Position numbers and translations under genes: made by a program. This document shows positions 38,234-45,729 of a stretch of DNA of 64,000 nucleotides, one piece after another (position 1 is the stretch's first letter; each line of letters begins with the position of its first letter). The stretch covers positions 1 through 64,000 of the forward strand of contig JBPCMU010000064.1 of the NCBI GenBank assembly GCA_051001975.1, written 5' to 3'. Under the pieces are notes generated by a model. It ran no database searches. It was not told where the DNA came from and was given only the letters and a program-made list of their open reading frames with translations. The DNA is from DATAEG01 sp051001975. GTDB lineage: Bacteria; Actinomycetota; Actinomycetes; Mycobacteriales; Jatrophihabitantaceae.

Positions 38234-38401
38234 GGAACAATCCTAAGTGTGGGTTGTGCTCGACCCACCGACCGACGAGCGGTTGCGCGAAGAGAGGATC
38301 GCGGCGCACGACGAAGAGCGCTGCCCGGGCGGAGCGAGGTCGATTGCTAGTGCTGGCCCGATGCGAAAGGTCAGCCCGAGTCCATCGATACTGCGATCCA
38401 T

Positions 38402-38407
38402 TAAATT
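38402..38407 (+). promoter_or_regulatory. -10 element of a leaderless guaB1 promoter
   Basis: TAAATT, 6 nt before the GTG at 38414, in an otherwise GC-rich context. The 180-bp gap (38234-38413) holds this and the divergent HAD promoter TAGGAT (38245-38240); I see no further gene there. Confidence 0.5.
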
Positions 38408-38413
38408 GAGTGG

Positions 38414-39850
38414 GTGCGATTCCTATCAGACGTCCGTCCGGCGTACGAGCTGACTTATGACGATGTGTTCATGGTGCCCGGCCGGTCGGCTGTTGCCTCT
38501 CGCGACGACGTGGACTGCCGGACGCAGGACGGCACCGGCGCCACCGTCCCGCTGATCGTGGCGAACATGACCGCGGTGGCCGGCCGGCGGATGGCCGAGA
38601 CGGTGGCTCGTCGCGGTGGGCTGACCGTCTTGCCGCAGGACATTCCGACAGCCGTGGTCACTGAGGTGGTGGCCTGGGTCAAGTCACGGCATCCGGTCTT
38701 CGACACGCCGATCACGCTGCGCCCGGACGGCACCGTCGGCGATGCGCTGGCCTTGCTGACCAAACGTGCACACAACGCCGTCATCGTCGTCGACGGTCAG
38801 TACCCGGTCGGTGTGGTGACCGAGGCGGACTGTGCAGAGGTGGACCGCTTCGCGCAACTGCACCAAGTGATGTCACGTGAGCTGCTGACCTTGCCCGACA
38901 CCATCGATGCGCGGCAGGCCTTCGACGCGCTGGACGCGGCGCACCGGCGAGTCGCGCCGGTGGTGGACGCAACCGGCGCACTGCGGGGGGTCATTACTCG
39001 GACCTCGGCCCTGCGTTCGACGCTCTACGCGCCGGCACTCGATGCGCAGGGCCGGCTGCGCATCGCCGCGGCAATCGGCGTCAACGGAGATCCGAAGGCG
39101 AAGGCCGCGGAGTTGCTCGCCGCGGGGGTGGACACGCTGGTCGTGGACACCGCGCACGGTCATCAACAGCGGATGCTCGATGCGTTGGGCGGTGTCGCCT
39201 CGCTCGACCCGCAGGTACCAATCGTGGCCGGCAACGTGGTGTCTGCTGAGGGCGTCCGCGACCTGGTGCAGGCCGGCGCGTCGATCGTCAAGGTCGGCGT
39301 CGGGCCCGGCGCGATGTGCACGACCCGGATGATGACCGGCGTCGGGCGGCCGCAGTTCTCCGCAGTGCTGGAGTGCGCCGATGCGGCGAGTGCGCTCGGT
39401 GCGCACGTCTGGGCCGACGGCGGCGTGCGCCATCCCCGTGACGTCGCATTGGCACTGGCGGCGGGGGCGTCCGCGGTGATGATCGGCTCGTGGTTCGCCG
39501 GGACGTACGAGTCGCCCGGGGACCTGCGGATGTCGGCCGACGGTCGCGCCTACAAGGAGAGCTTCGGGATGGCGTCGGCGCGGGCGGTGGCAGTGCGGAC
39601 CAGCGGCGAGGGCTCGTTCGGCCGAGCCCGCAAGTCCTTGTACGAGGAGGGCATTTCCTCGAGCCGGATGTTTCTCGACCCGCACCGTCCCGGCGTCGAG
39701 GATCTGATCGACGAGATCATGGCCGGCGTCCGTTCAGCGTGCACCTATGCGGGAGCGACCAGCCTGACCGAGTTCGCCGACCGCGCGGTCGTCGGGGTGC
39801 AGTCGGCGTCCGGCTACCAGGAAGGCCGGCCGTTGCCGGCCGGCTGGTAA
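38414..39850 (+). CDS. guaB1: GuaB1-family IMP dehydrogenase-related protein (GMP reductase type)
   Basis: A 478-residue TIM-barrel protein with a CBS pair (~95-205) inserted as in IMPDH. The catalytic loop 'VGPGAMCTTRMMTGVGRPQ' carries the active Cys; 'WADGGVRHPRDVALALAAGASAVMIGSWFAGTYESPGD' is the phosphate-binding part. The sequence belongs to the GuaB1 (Rv1843c) group, whose mycobacterial member was shown to be a CBS-containing GMP reductase rather than an IMPDH. So it likely converts GMP to IMP in purine salvage. The GTG start is probably leaderless. Confidence 0.9.
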   Translation: MRFLSDVRPAYELTYDDVFMVPGRSAVASRDDVDCRTQDGTGATVPLIVANMTAVAGRRMAETVARRGGLTVLPQDIPTAVVTEVVAWVKSRHPVFDTPITLRPDGTVGDALALLTKRAHNAVIVVDGQYPVGVVTEADCAEVDRFAQLHQVMSRELLTLPDTIDARQAFDALDAAHRRVAPVVDATGALRGVITRTSALRSTLYAPALDAQGRLRIAAAIGVNGDPKAKAAELLAAGVDTLVVDTAHGHQQRMLDALGGVASLDPQVPIVAGNVVSAEGVRDLVQAGASIVKVGVGPGAMCTTRMMTGVGRPQFSAVLECADAASALGAHVWADGGVRHPRDVALALAAGASAVMIGSWFAGTYESPGDLRMSADGRAYKESFGMASARAVAVRTSGEGSFGRARKSLYEEGISSSRMFLDPHRPGVEDLIDEIMAGVRSACTYAGATSLTEFADRAVVGVQSASGYQEGRPLPAGW

Positions 39851-39853
39851 TCT
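39848..39853 (+). promoter_or_regulatory. -10 element of the trpS attenuator transcript
   Basis: TAATCT overlaps the guaB1 stop codon and lies 7 nt before the leader ATG at 39861, so the leader peptide mRNA is probably leaderless. No clear -35 box. Confidence 0.5.
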
Positions 39854-39860
39854 CCGCGGC

Positions 39861-39911
39861 ATGTGCAGTCGCTCGAATTGCTGGCGTTCGTCCCGCGTGG
39901 ACGACCGCTGA
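39861..39911 (+). CDS. Leader peptide of trpS attenuator
   Basis: A 16-codon frame, MCSRSNCWRSSRVDDR, with one Trp codon (TGG) at position 8. It starts 11 nt after guaB1 behind a -10 box and ends just past the first arm of the attenuator. A ribosome waiting at the Trp codon would reach to about the edge of that arm (39896), while a ribosome at the stop codon would cover it. The peptide itself need have no function. Confidence 0.6.
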   Translation: MCSRSNCWRSSRVDDR

Positions 39912-39976
39912 CCTGAACTCGCACACACTCACCCATCAGCCGGGGCGTCCACGTCGTGGACGTCCCGTTGTCTTCT
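39896..39976 (+). terminator. Transcription attenuator upstream of trpS
   Basis: Arm 1 CGTGGACG (39896-39903) and arm 3 CGTGGACG (39955-39962) are identical, and both are exactly complementary to arm 2 CGTCCACG (39946-39953). Arm 2 with arm 3 extends to a terminator stem (GGGGCGTCC with GGACGTCCC, 39942-39966) followed by GTTGTCTTCT. Arm 1 with arm 2 would prevent it. This is the classic ribosome-controlled attenuator layout. Confidence 0.7.
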
Positions 39977-40032
39977 GACACCACCGCTGTTGCGTGAGGT
40001 CATGGACACCGGCCGCCGTCGCGATGTGGCCG

Positions 40033-40048
40033 CCTCCGATCACGGAGG
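40033..40048 (+). promoter_or_regulatory. Hairpin covering the trpS ribosome binding site
   Basis: CCTCCG-ATCA-CGGAGG is a perfect 6-bp stem that includes the whole GGAGG Shine-Dalgarno sequence, 6 nt before the trpS ATG. It could hold translation down or be opened by an upstream structure. Confidence 0.5.
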
Positions 40049-40054
40049 TATCTC

Positions 40055-41053
40055 ATGTCCCGCATCGTCACCGGCGAGCGGCCGACCGGCCCACTGCATC
40101 TCGGCCACTACTTCGGCACGCTGGCCAATCGGATCGCCTATCAATCCGACGGTCACGAGCTGTTCGTCGTCATCGCCGACTACCAGGTGATCACCGACCG
40201 AGATCGGGCGGAAGACCCGCGCGGGACGGTGCTGAACCTGGTGCTCGACTACCTGGCGGCTGGTCTCGACCCAGATCGCACCGTGGTGTTCGTGCACAGC
40301 GAGATCACCGCGTTGCACCAACTGATGCTGCCGTTCCTGTCGCTGGTCAGCGTCGGCGAGTTGCAACGCAATCCGACTGTGAAAGACGAAATCGCGCACT
40401 CCCGGCAGGAGCGCGTCAGCGGCCTGATGTTCACCTACCCGGTGCATCAGGCCGCCGATGTGCTGTCCTGCCAGGGCGAACTGGTACCGGTCGGTCGCGA
40501 CCAGTTGCCGCACGTCGAGTTGATGCGCACCGTCGCCCGTCGCTTCGCGGAGAGGTATGCGCCGGTTTTCACGCTGCCGCGACCGGTGCTCAGCGATGCG
40601 CCGCTGCTCGCCGGCCTGGACGGCGGCAAGATGAGCAAGAGCCGGAACAACGCGATCGCGCTGAACTGCGACCCGGATGAAGTGGCCCGGTTGGTCCGGG
40701 CGGCGCGGACAGATTCCGAGCGCTCGATCACCTACGATCCGGCGCGGCGACCTGAGATCGCCGGGCTGCTGCAACTGGCCGCGGTCTGCACCGGGCTAGC
40801 GCCGACCGAGGTCGCCGCCTCCATCGGTGCAGGCGGTGCGGCGGCGCTGAAGACACTGGTCACCGATGCGGTGAACGATCTGCTGCAGCCGATGCGGCAG
40901 CGGCGCGCGCAGTACTCGCTCGACGATGCCGCTGCGATCCTGGAGCGGGGCAACCGAGTGGCCGACGCCGAAGCCGAGTGCACCCTCGACCGGGTGCGGG
41001 CGGCGATGGGGATGGACTACGGCAGGCAGCCTCGAACGGCACTACGGGTGTAG
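40055..41053 (+). CDS. trpS: Tryptophanyl-tRNA synthetase (TrpRS II-like)
   Basis: A 332-residue class I synthetase. HIGH is 'HLGH' in 'PTGPLHLGHYFGTLANR'; KMSKS is intact in 'LDGGKMSKSRNNAI'. Blocks such as 'RNPTVKDEIAHSRQERVSG' and 'YPVHQAADVL...VPVGRDQLPHVE' are closer to the auxiliary TrpRS II described from Deinococcus than to the usual bacterial TrpRS, so a second trpS elsewhere is likely. It is preceded by an attenuator and an RBS hairpin, fitting induction when charged tRNA-Trp is low. In Streptomyces an auxiliary antibiotic-resistant TrpRS is controlled this way. Confidence 0.9.
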   Translation: MSRIVTGERPTGPLHLGHYFGTLANRIAYQSDGHELFVVIADYQVITDRDRAEDPRGTVLNLVLDYLAAGLDPDRTVVFVHSEITALHQLMLPFLSLVSVGELQRNPTVKDEIAHSRQERVSGLMFTYPVHQAADVLSCQGELVPVGRDQLPHVELMRTVARRFAERYAPVFTLPRPVLSDAPLLAGLDGGKMSKSRNNAIALNCDPDEVARLVRAARTDSERSITYDPARRPEIAGLLQLAAVCTGLAPTEVAASIGAGGAAALKTLVTDAVNDLLQPMRQRRAQYSLDDAAAILERGNRVADAEAECTLDRVRAAMGMDYGRQPRTALRV

Positions 41054-41387
41054 GTCTGGACCACTTGAGACAACGAGGCCTCGGTCTGCGCGCTGGATCG
41101 CCCGGTAGATGTCGTGCGCCAATGCGGAAAGCACGTGGGTCCCGCCTGGACGCTCCGGGAGGGCTCAATTCACTCTGGCAGCGGTCAGCTTGCAATTTCA
41201 GGATGCGGCCCTTCACGCACTGGTTCCTGCGCAACTCGACCGTGATCAGCGCGCGCGACCCATCGATCTGTGCGCCGGGCCTTGACCCGCGTCGGCTGTG
41301 CATATGGATCGTTTAGGGACATCCGCTCGTGGCCGATGACGGCGTTTGTCGGCCAGGGAAATGTTCCCGGCTGGTCGCACGGTCACG
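41054..41387. other. Gap between trpS and the MFS gene
   Basis: About 330 bp without a gene I can support. Frames on both strands (for example up to 112 codons on the plus strand) have no recognisable domain and no ribosome binding site. On the minus strand a short piece around 41060-41160 reads like a conserved protein end ('VLSALAHDIYRAIQRADRGLV') but is too short to name; it may be a gene remnant. Confidence 0.4.
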
Positions 41388-42656
41388 TCATTCGGCGTGG
41401 CTGGAGGAGGCTGTGCCGCTAGCAACTGTGTCGACGCGCTGCCACTGCGCTGGGCACGGCACTGTTCGGATGGTGTGATTCAGGGTCGGGATTAGCGCCA
41501 CCATGGCGGCCAGGACGATCAGCACGCTGATCGTTGCTGGCCCTCCGAGCGCCGCTAGCAGCACTCCGCCTAGGACTGGCGCGAGTGGAAGGGTGGACCA
41601 GTTCGCGAAGCGGCTTGCGGCTTGAACTCGGCCGATGAGGCTGGGTGGGGTGATGGCGAGTTGGTATGAACCGATGCCTGCTTTGCCTGCGGGATTGAGG
41701 AACAACACGCCAGCGAGCGCGGCGGCCACGACTGGCGGGTCATTCCAGAAGATCATGGGGATCAGCAGCGGGACACGGATCCAGGCGGTGGCTGCGGTCA
41801 GTCGTCCGGTGGCTATCCGCGCGACGAGGCGTGGAGCAATCGCAGCGCCCAGTAGACCGCTCAGTCCGGCAGCCAGATCAACGGTCCCGATCGCCCACGG
41901 TGCCGTGCCGGCCTGGATGAGGCGTAACACAGCGGTGACGAACAGTGCGTTGACGACCAGGTTTGCGGCGGGTGAATACAGCAGCATCGCCCGGTAGAAC
42001 GGCTGTTTCCAGATGAAGCGCAGTCCCTCAGCGGCAGCGACGTGAGGGCGCTGTCTCGTCGTATTCGGAAGTGGGGCGAGATCGGTGCGGATGCGGCCGA
42101 GGGTGATCCACGAGACCGTGTAGGAGACGGTGTCGAGAAGGAACGGCAACCAGCGCGCGACGGCATACAGCGCACCACCCAAAGGGGCGCCGACGAGAGT
42201 CGCAAGGTGGCTGCGGGCCTCATTCTGGCTCAGTGCGACGGGTAGATCCTGCTCGGCGACGATCGAGCGAACGGCGGACATCTCCGCCGGGGCAAAGATG
42301 CCGGCGCCGACCCCGGTGAGCAGGGCAACCCCGAGCAGTTGCGCGACGCTCAAGGCACCGAGGAGGGCGGTGACGAAGAGCGAGCCGTACAGGATCGCGC
42401 CGCCAGCACTGGCCAGGCGCATCAGCCGACCACGATGAGCACGGTCTGCTAGCACTCCGGCCGGCAATACCGTGAGCGCCATTCCCAGCAGATTCGCCGC
42501 TTCCGTGAGTCCGGCAAGCACCACCGATCCAGTCAGCGCGTATGCGATCAGCGGGTACACAAACGCGCTCATCTGCGTACCGAGATCGCTCACGGTCTGC
42601 CCGATCCACAGTGCCGTGAAGTCGCGATTTCGCCTCAGATCACGAAAGGACGACAC
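41388..42656 (-). CDS. MFS transporter, DHA3-type exporter
   Basis: A 422-residue membrane protein with 12 hydrophobic segments. 'NRDFTALWIGQTVSDLGTQMSAFVYPLIAYALTGS' is the start typical of the MFS_3/EntS-like group, and 'GVLADRAHRGRLM' is the loop 2-3 motif (G-x-x-x-D-R). 'GRVQAASRF' marks loop 8-9. These carriers expel drugs or siderophores; the substrate is unknown. GTG 42656 has TAGCGT 6 nt upstream, so a leaderless mRNA is likely. The divergent ArsR regulator probably controls it. Confidence 0.87.
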   Translation of the reverse strand: MSSFRDLRRNRDFTALWIGQTVSDLGTQMSAFVYPLIAYALTGSVVLAGLTEAANLLGMALTVLPAGVLADRAHRGRLMRLASAGGAILYGSLFVTALLGALSVAQLLGVALLTGVGAGIFAPAEMSAVRSIVAEQDLPVALSQNEARSHLATLVGAPLGGALYAVARWLPFLLDTVSYTVSWITLGRIRTDLAPLPNTTRQRPHVAAAEGLRFIWKQPFYRAMLLYSPAANLVVNALFVTAVLRLIQAGTAPWAIGTVDLAAGLSGLLGAAIAPRLVARIATGRLTAATAWIRVPLLIPMIFWNDPPVVAAALAGVLFLNPAGKAGIGSYQLAITPPSLIGRVQAASRFANWSTLPLAPVLGGVLLAALGGPATISVLIVLAAMVALIPTLNHTIRTVPCPAQWQRVDTVASGTASSSHAE

Positions 42657-42662
42657 ACCCGC

Positions 42663-42718
42663 ACGCTAACTTGCGCACGCGTCCTTGCGCAACTATTGGT
42701 GCGAGTATCCGGTAATGT
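42663..42718. promoter_or_regulatory. Divergent promoters and repeat operator of MFS/ArsR
   Basis: Minus-strand -10 TAGCGT (42668-42663) for the exporter with TTGCGC (42692-42687) 18 bp before it. Plus-strand -10 TAATGT (42713-42718), 7 nt before the regulator's GTG. TTGCGCA occurs at 42671-42677 and 42685-42691, and the second copy is part of the palindrome TTGCGCAA. These repeats overlap the exporter promoter and are a likely ArsR site. Confidence 0.5.
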
Positions 42719-42725
42719 TGGTAGC

Positions 42726-43298
42726 GTGCCGACCAGCCCGACGCCGCATCCGGTCCACGACCCGCGGACCCTCCGCGCCTTTGCGCACCCGTCGCGGACT
42801 CGCATCCTCGACGAGATCAGCGCCCGGGGCTCCATGCGGGCCGCAGACATCGCCCGTGAGCTCGACATCCCCGCCAACCAAGCCAGCTTTCATTTGCGCC
42901 AGCTCGCGAAGTACGGGCTGATCGAAGAAGACGCCGACGCCGCACGTGACCGCCGCGACCGGGTGTGGCGGCTAGTGTCCCCGCATGGCTACCTGATCGC
43001 GCTCTCAGAACTTGAGCAGCAGCCCGGCGGCAAAGCCGTCACCACGGCATTTCGACGAACTGCACGCGAGTGGGGCCACGTCGTGGTGGACGCCGCGTAC
43101 GCAGACGCCAACGGCCCCGACACCAAGCGAACCGTCACGGACGTCCCGCTGCGTCTCACCAAAAGCGAGGCCGTCGAGTTCGCCAGCGAACTGCAGGAGC
43201 TCACAGGCCGCTGGCAATCGCACACGCGCGAGGCAACCTCCGGCCAACACACATACACGTTCCTCGGCGTTCTGGTGCCACGACCCACCCCGTCCTAG
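42726..43298 (+). CDS. ArsR-like helix-turn-helix regulator
   Basis: A 190-residue protein. Residues ~8-85 are a winged helix: 'DPRTLRAFAHPSRTRILDEISARGSMRAADIARELDIPANQASFHLRQLAKYGLIEED', the ArsR/HTH_20 pattern. The C-terminal part is a helical regulatory region without metal-binding Cys. GTG 42726 is used because TAATGT lies 7 nt upstream; a longer frame from 42696 would include that promoter. It is divergent from the MFS exporter and likely represses it. Confidence 0.85.
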   Translation: MPTSPTPHPVHDPRTLRAFAHPSRTRILDEISARGSMRAADIARELDIPANQASFHLRQLAKYGLIEEDADAARDRRDRVWRLVSPHGYLIALSELEQQPGGKAVTTAFRRTAREWGHVVVDAAYADANGPDTKRTVTDVPLRLTKSEAVEFASELQELTGRWQSHTREATSGQHTYTFLGVLVPRPTPS

Positions 43299-43454
43299 CC
43301 ACGCGTGCGGCCTCGACTTGATGAAGCGATCGCCCAAACCTGACCGACTCGATCGCGAACCGGCTCTACTGGCTCTGCCCCGAACGCGCGCCTACCCGTC
43401 GATAGGCGCGCTCCGCTGCTATCAGCGTGGCCGCACAGATGGAACGATCTGGCT

Positions 43455-44390
43455 TCAGCTGGATTGAGTCGTACGCTCCTGTGCCCCGGCGTATTCGGTC
43501 GCGACTTGTAGACAGAACTGCAGGAACGACTCCGCTCGTTCTGGGGTGAGCCATCCAGGAAGCGTCCGAGCCTGACGCTCAGATCCGTTGAAGCCGAACA
43601 ACGCGTCTGCGGCTGCCCGGAAATCTGGTCGAGTCAACGGCTCGATCTCGATGCCGCTGTTCTGCCCTGCATACGAGCTGAACGGGACCATCACGCGGCC
43701 GTCCGCGTATATGGCGACCACCGTTCGGACCCCGCTGACCGACGGTCCTCTCGCTTCGAGCACAACGTGGTTCGGTCCCAGCCGAAGTCGATGGCCGGCC
43801 TGCGACCAACCCTCGAGGACGATCTTGCCCGCATCCGCGCCCGTGGGCGACGGAAACTGGGCCCAAAACTCGTCGAGCGTGCCGATTGCCTCGGCCTGCT
43901 TCGCATGCTCGACGTTCATCGTGAAAGCGTTGGGCTCGACGACGGAGACGAACAACGGCGCCCATTCACTGTCGCCGATGCGGACGGCTTTGGCTTCGAC
44001 CAGCCATACAGCCACGCCGCGCTGTGGGTCGAGTTCGGCCATCTCGTTCAAATATTGTGCGACAGCACGGAACTCGTCGCGGTGCTCCTCCGCGACGATC
44101 ACCAGTCCTCGCGCGCGTCGAGCGACCGCGTACGCCAAGCCACGAGTGAGATGGTCATGGTCGCCACGTCCGTACTGGTTCTCGATCACGAACTCCGAAC
44201 CGTCCGCTCCCTGCGCCACAATATCTATGCGACGGCCTCCCGCGGTCTGCACTTCCGACTTCCCGACCGAGGCAAGATCGACACCGATCGACGCGCCCAC
44301 CTGATCCAGCTGCTCGGCCAAGAGGGGCGTGAAGTCCGACGCCTCGCCCTTCCACGCCTCGGTCAGTCGGCCGTACTCCAGTCGTGCCAT
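43455..44390 (-). CDS. PD-(D/E)XK nuclease-like protein, orphan
   Basis: A 311-residue protein. Residues ~38-110 carry 'VGKSEVQTAGGRRIDIVAQGADGSEFVIENQYGRGDHDHLTRGLAYAVA', which matches the D...E-N-Q...DHDHL pattern of restriction-endonuclease-fold proteins often labelled DUF4268 or type I restriction-like, where E-N-Q stands for E-x-K. D56 and E70 are the likely metal ligands. The C-terminal part is unassigned. No methylase or other restriction gene is beside it. ATG 44390 is used; GTG 44399 with TATACC upstream is an alternative. It may be a defence gene or a lone nuclease. Confidence 0.7.
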   Translation of the reverse strand: MARLEYGRLTEAWKGEASDFTPLLAEQLDQVGASIGVDLASVGKSEVQTAGGRRIDIVAQGADGSEFVIENQYGRGDHDHLTRGLAYAVARRARGLVIVAEEHRDEFRAVAQYLNEMAELDPQRGVAVWLVEAKAVRIGDSEWAPLFVSVVEPNAFTMNVEHAKQAEAIGTLDEFWAQFPSPTGADAGKIVLEGWSQAGHRLRLGPNHVVLEARGPSVSGVRTVVAIYADGRVMVPFSSYAGQNSGIEIEPLTRPDFRAAADALFGFNGSERQARTLPGWLTPERAESFLQFCLQVATEYAGAQERTTQSS

Positions 44391-44548
44391 GATCGCCACA
44401 AGGTCGGTATACCACGCTCGATCACCGCGCCAGAATCAACAAATCCCGGCGAAGGTTCGGATCATCCAGTCTGACTGCCATACCCGTCGATAGGTGCGGC
44501 ATCTGTCGATGTCCCGCCCTGCGCAGATCGATCAGTACCGTGCATTGT

Positions 44549-45024
44549 GTGCCGCGAAGCGAAGGGTCAGTGCGTACCTGGGGAGTCGACCTCTCTACCA
44601 GCGCGTCGAACACCGGCTTAGTGTCCATCTTGTGGCCCGTGGTCGGACGCGGTGTCTTTGACCGGCAGCCCAAAGGACGCCGACGGCGCTTCGATCTGGT
44701 CAGAGCGATCGCAGAGACCGCCGATTCTGACTGGTGGGCCGTCGATGTGCCGTTCGGCTGGCCCAAGAACTGGGGCGAGTTTCTTGTGCACCATGGTCGT
44801 GGGGCAATGATCCTGAACGGCCTTGGCGGTCGGTCGCGGGGCGCCGGACGGATCTGGAAATCGTTGACCGCAAATTCGTCGACGGGCGGCGGCCAACGCC
44901 CGGCTTCAGCGTAGCTTTCGACAAGTTGGGTGCCACGGAGCTACCGTCCTTCCTCCTCGCCCAGGGGCTTGATCTGTTCGTGAGCGTGAAGATTGCGGAT
45001 GCTTTGAACTGCTCCCTTGGATAG
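44549..45024 (+). pseudogene. DUF429-like gene broken by a frameshift
   Basis: The first frame begins 'VRTWGVDLSTSASNTGLVSILW' and 'DWWAVDVPFGWPKNWGEFL', typical of DUF429 (RNase H-like D-x-S start). At about 44830-44850 it shifts: the continuing homology ('RRTDLEIVDRKFVDGRRPTPGFSVAFDKLG', like the R-x-T-D and P-x-S-V-x-x-D-x-x-G blocks) is in the +1 neighbour frame, which stops at 45024. More remnants may follow to about 45200. So the gene is probably dead, unless a sequencing error made the shift. TACCGT (44536-44541) is its -10-like box. Confidence 0.65.
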
Positions 45025-45225
45025 GAAGTGCAGGCACTGCTGGATGACACGTTCGGTCTGCATTTTGAGGTCTGCCAAGCGAATCCGAGGATTCGATCGT
45101 CCGAGCTTTCTGCCGTCTCGCGCGAATGCATAACACCAGCGCACGAGGCAATCAGCCAGACGGCTACCTGCCCATATTCGGCGATCTGTTACGCCTTGCG
45201 TCCGTAGGTCGCCGGTGCCGCGGGT

Positions 45226-45615
45226 TCAGTCGGCGTGCCGGATGAGGTCCCAGGTATTGCCGTAGGGGTCGGTGAATACCGCCACCGTGCCGTACGGCTC
45301 GTGGCGCGGCTGCTCCAGGAACGTCACCCCGGCCCGGCTCATCCGCTCGTAGTCGGCGGCAAAGTCATCGGTCGACAGGAAGAAAGCGACGCGACCGCCG
45401 GTCTGATCGCCGATTCGGTCGCGCTGCCGGTCGCCCTCCGCTTGCGCGATCAGCAGCGCGGCGCCCGGCCCCGGCGGCTGGACGACGACCCAGCGCTTGC
45501 CGTCGCCGAGCGGCGTGTCCTCGATCAGGGAGAACCCCGCCACATCGACGTAGAAGCGAAGTGCGGCGTCGTAGTTGTCCACCACCAGGGTGACCAGACG
45601 CAATCCGGCCGGCAT
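45226..45615 (-). CDS. VOC (glyoxalase/bleomycin resistance) family protein
   Basis: A 129-residue protein with two beta-alpha-beta-beta-beta modules: 'LVTLVVDNYDAALRFYVDVAGFSLIED' and 'VAFFLSTDDFAADYERMSRAGVTFLEQP...FTDPYGNTWDLI'. It likely forms a dimer with a metal or ligand site; the His/Glu set is incomplete, so the substrate cannot be guessed. TACGGT lies 6 nt before the ATG, suggesting a leaderless mRNA. Confidence 0.86.
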   Translation of the reverse strand: MPAGLRLVTLVVDNYDAALRFYVDVAGFSLIEDTPLGDGKRWVVVQPPGPGAALLIAQAEGDRQRDRIGDQTGGRVAFFLSTDDFAADYERMSRAGVTFLEQPRHEPYGTVAVFTDPYGNTWDLIRHAD

Positions 45616-45729
45616 GGCTGGACCGTAGCGCAGCCATGATTTCGTGATCCACGCGTGACCTGCCCGGTGCGCTGGGCCTAGTTGCCTTGATTAGGTTGTC
45701 AGAGTGCTTCTGGTGCCCGGACTTGTGTT

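Noticed and set aside
40978..41316. 112-codon plus-strand frame after trpS
   Set aside because: Begins inside trpS, Arg-rich, no ribosome binding site, no domain.
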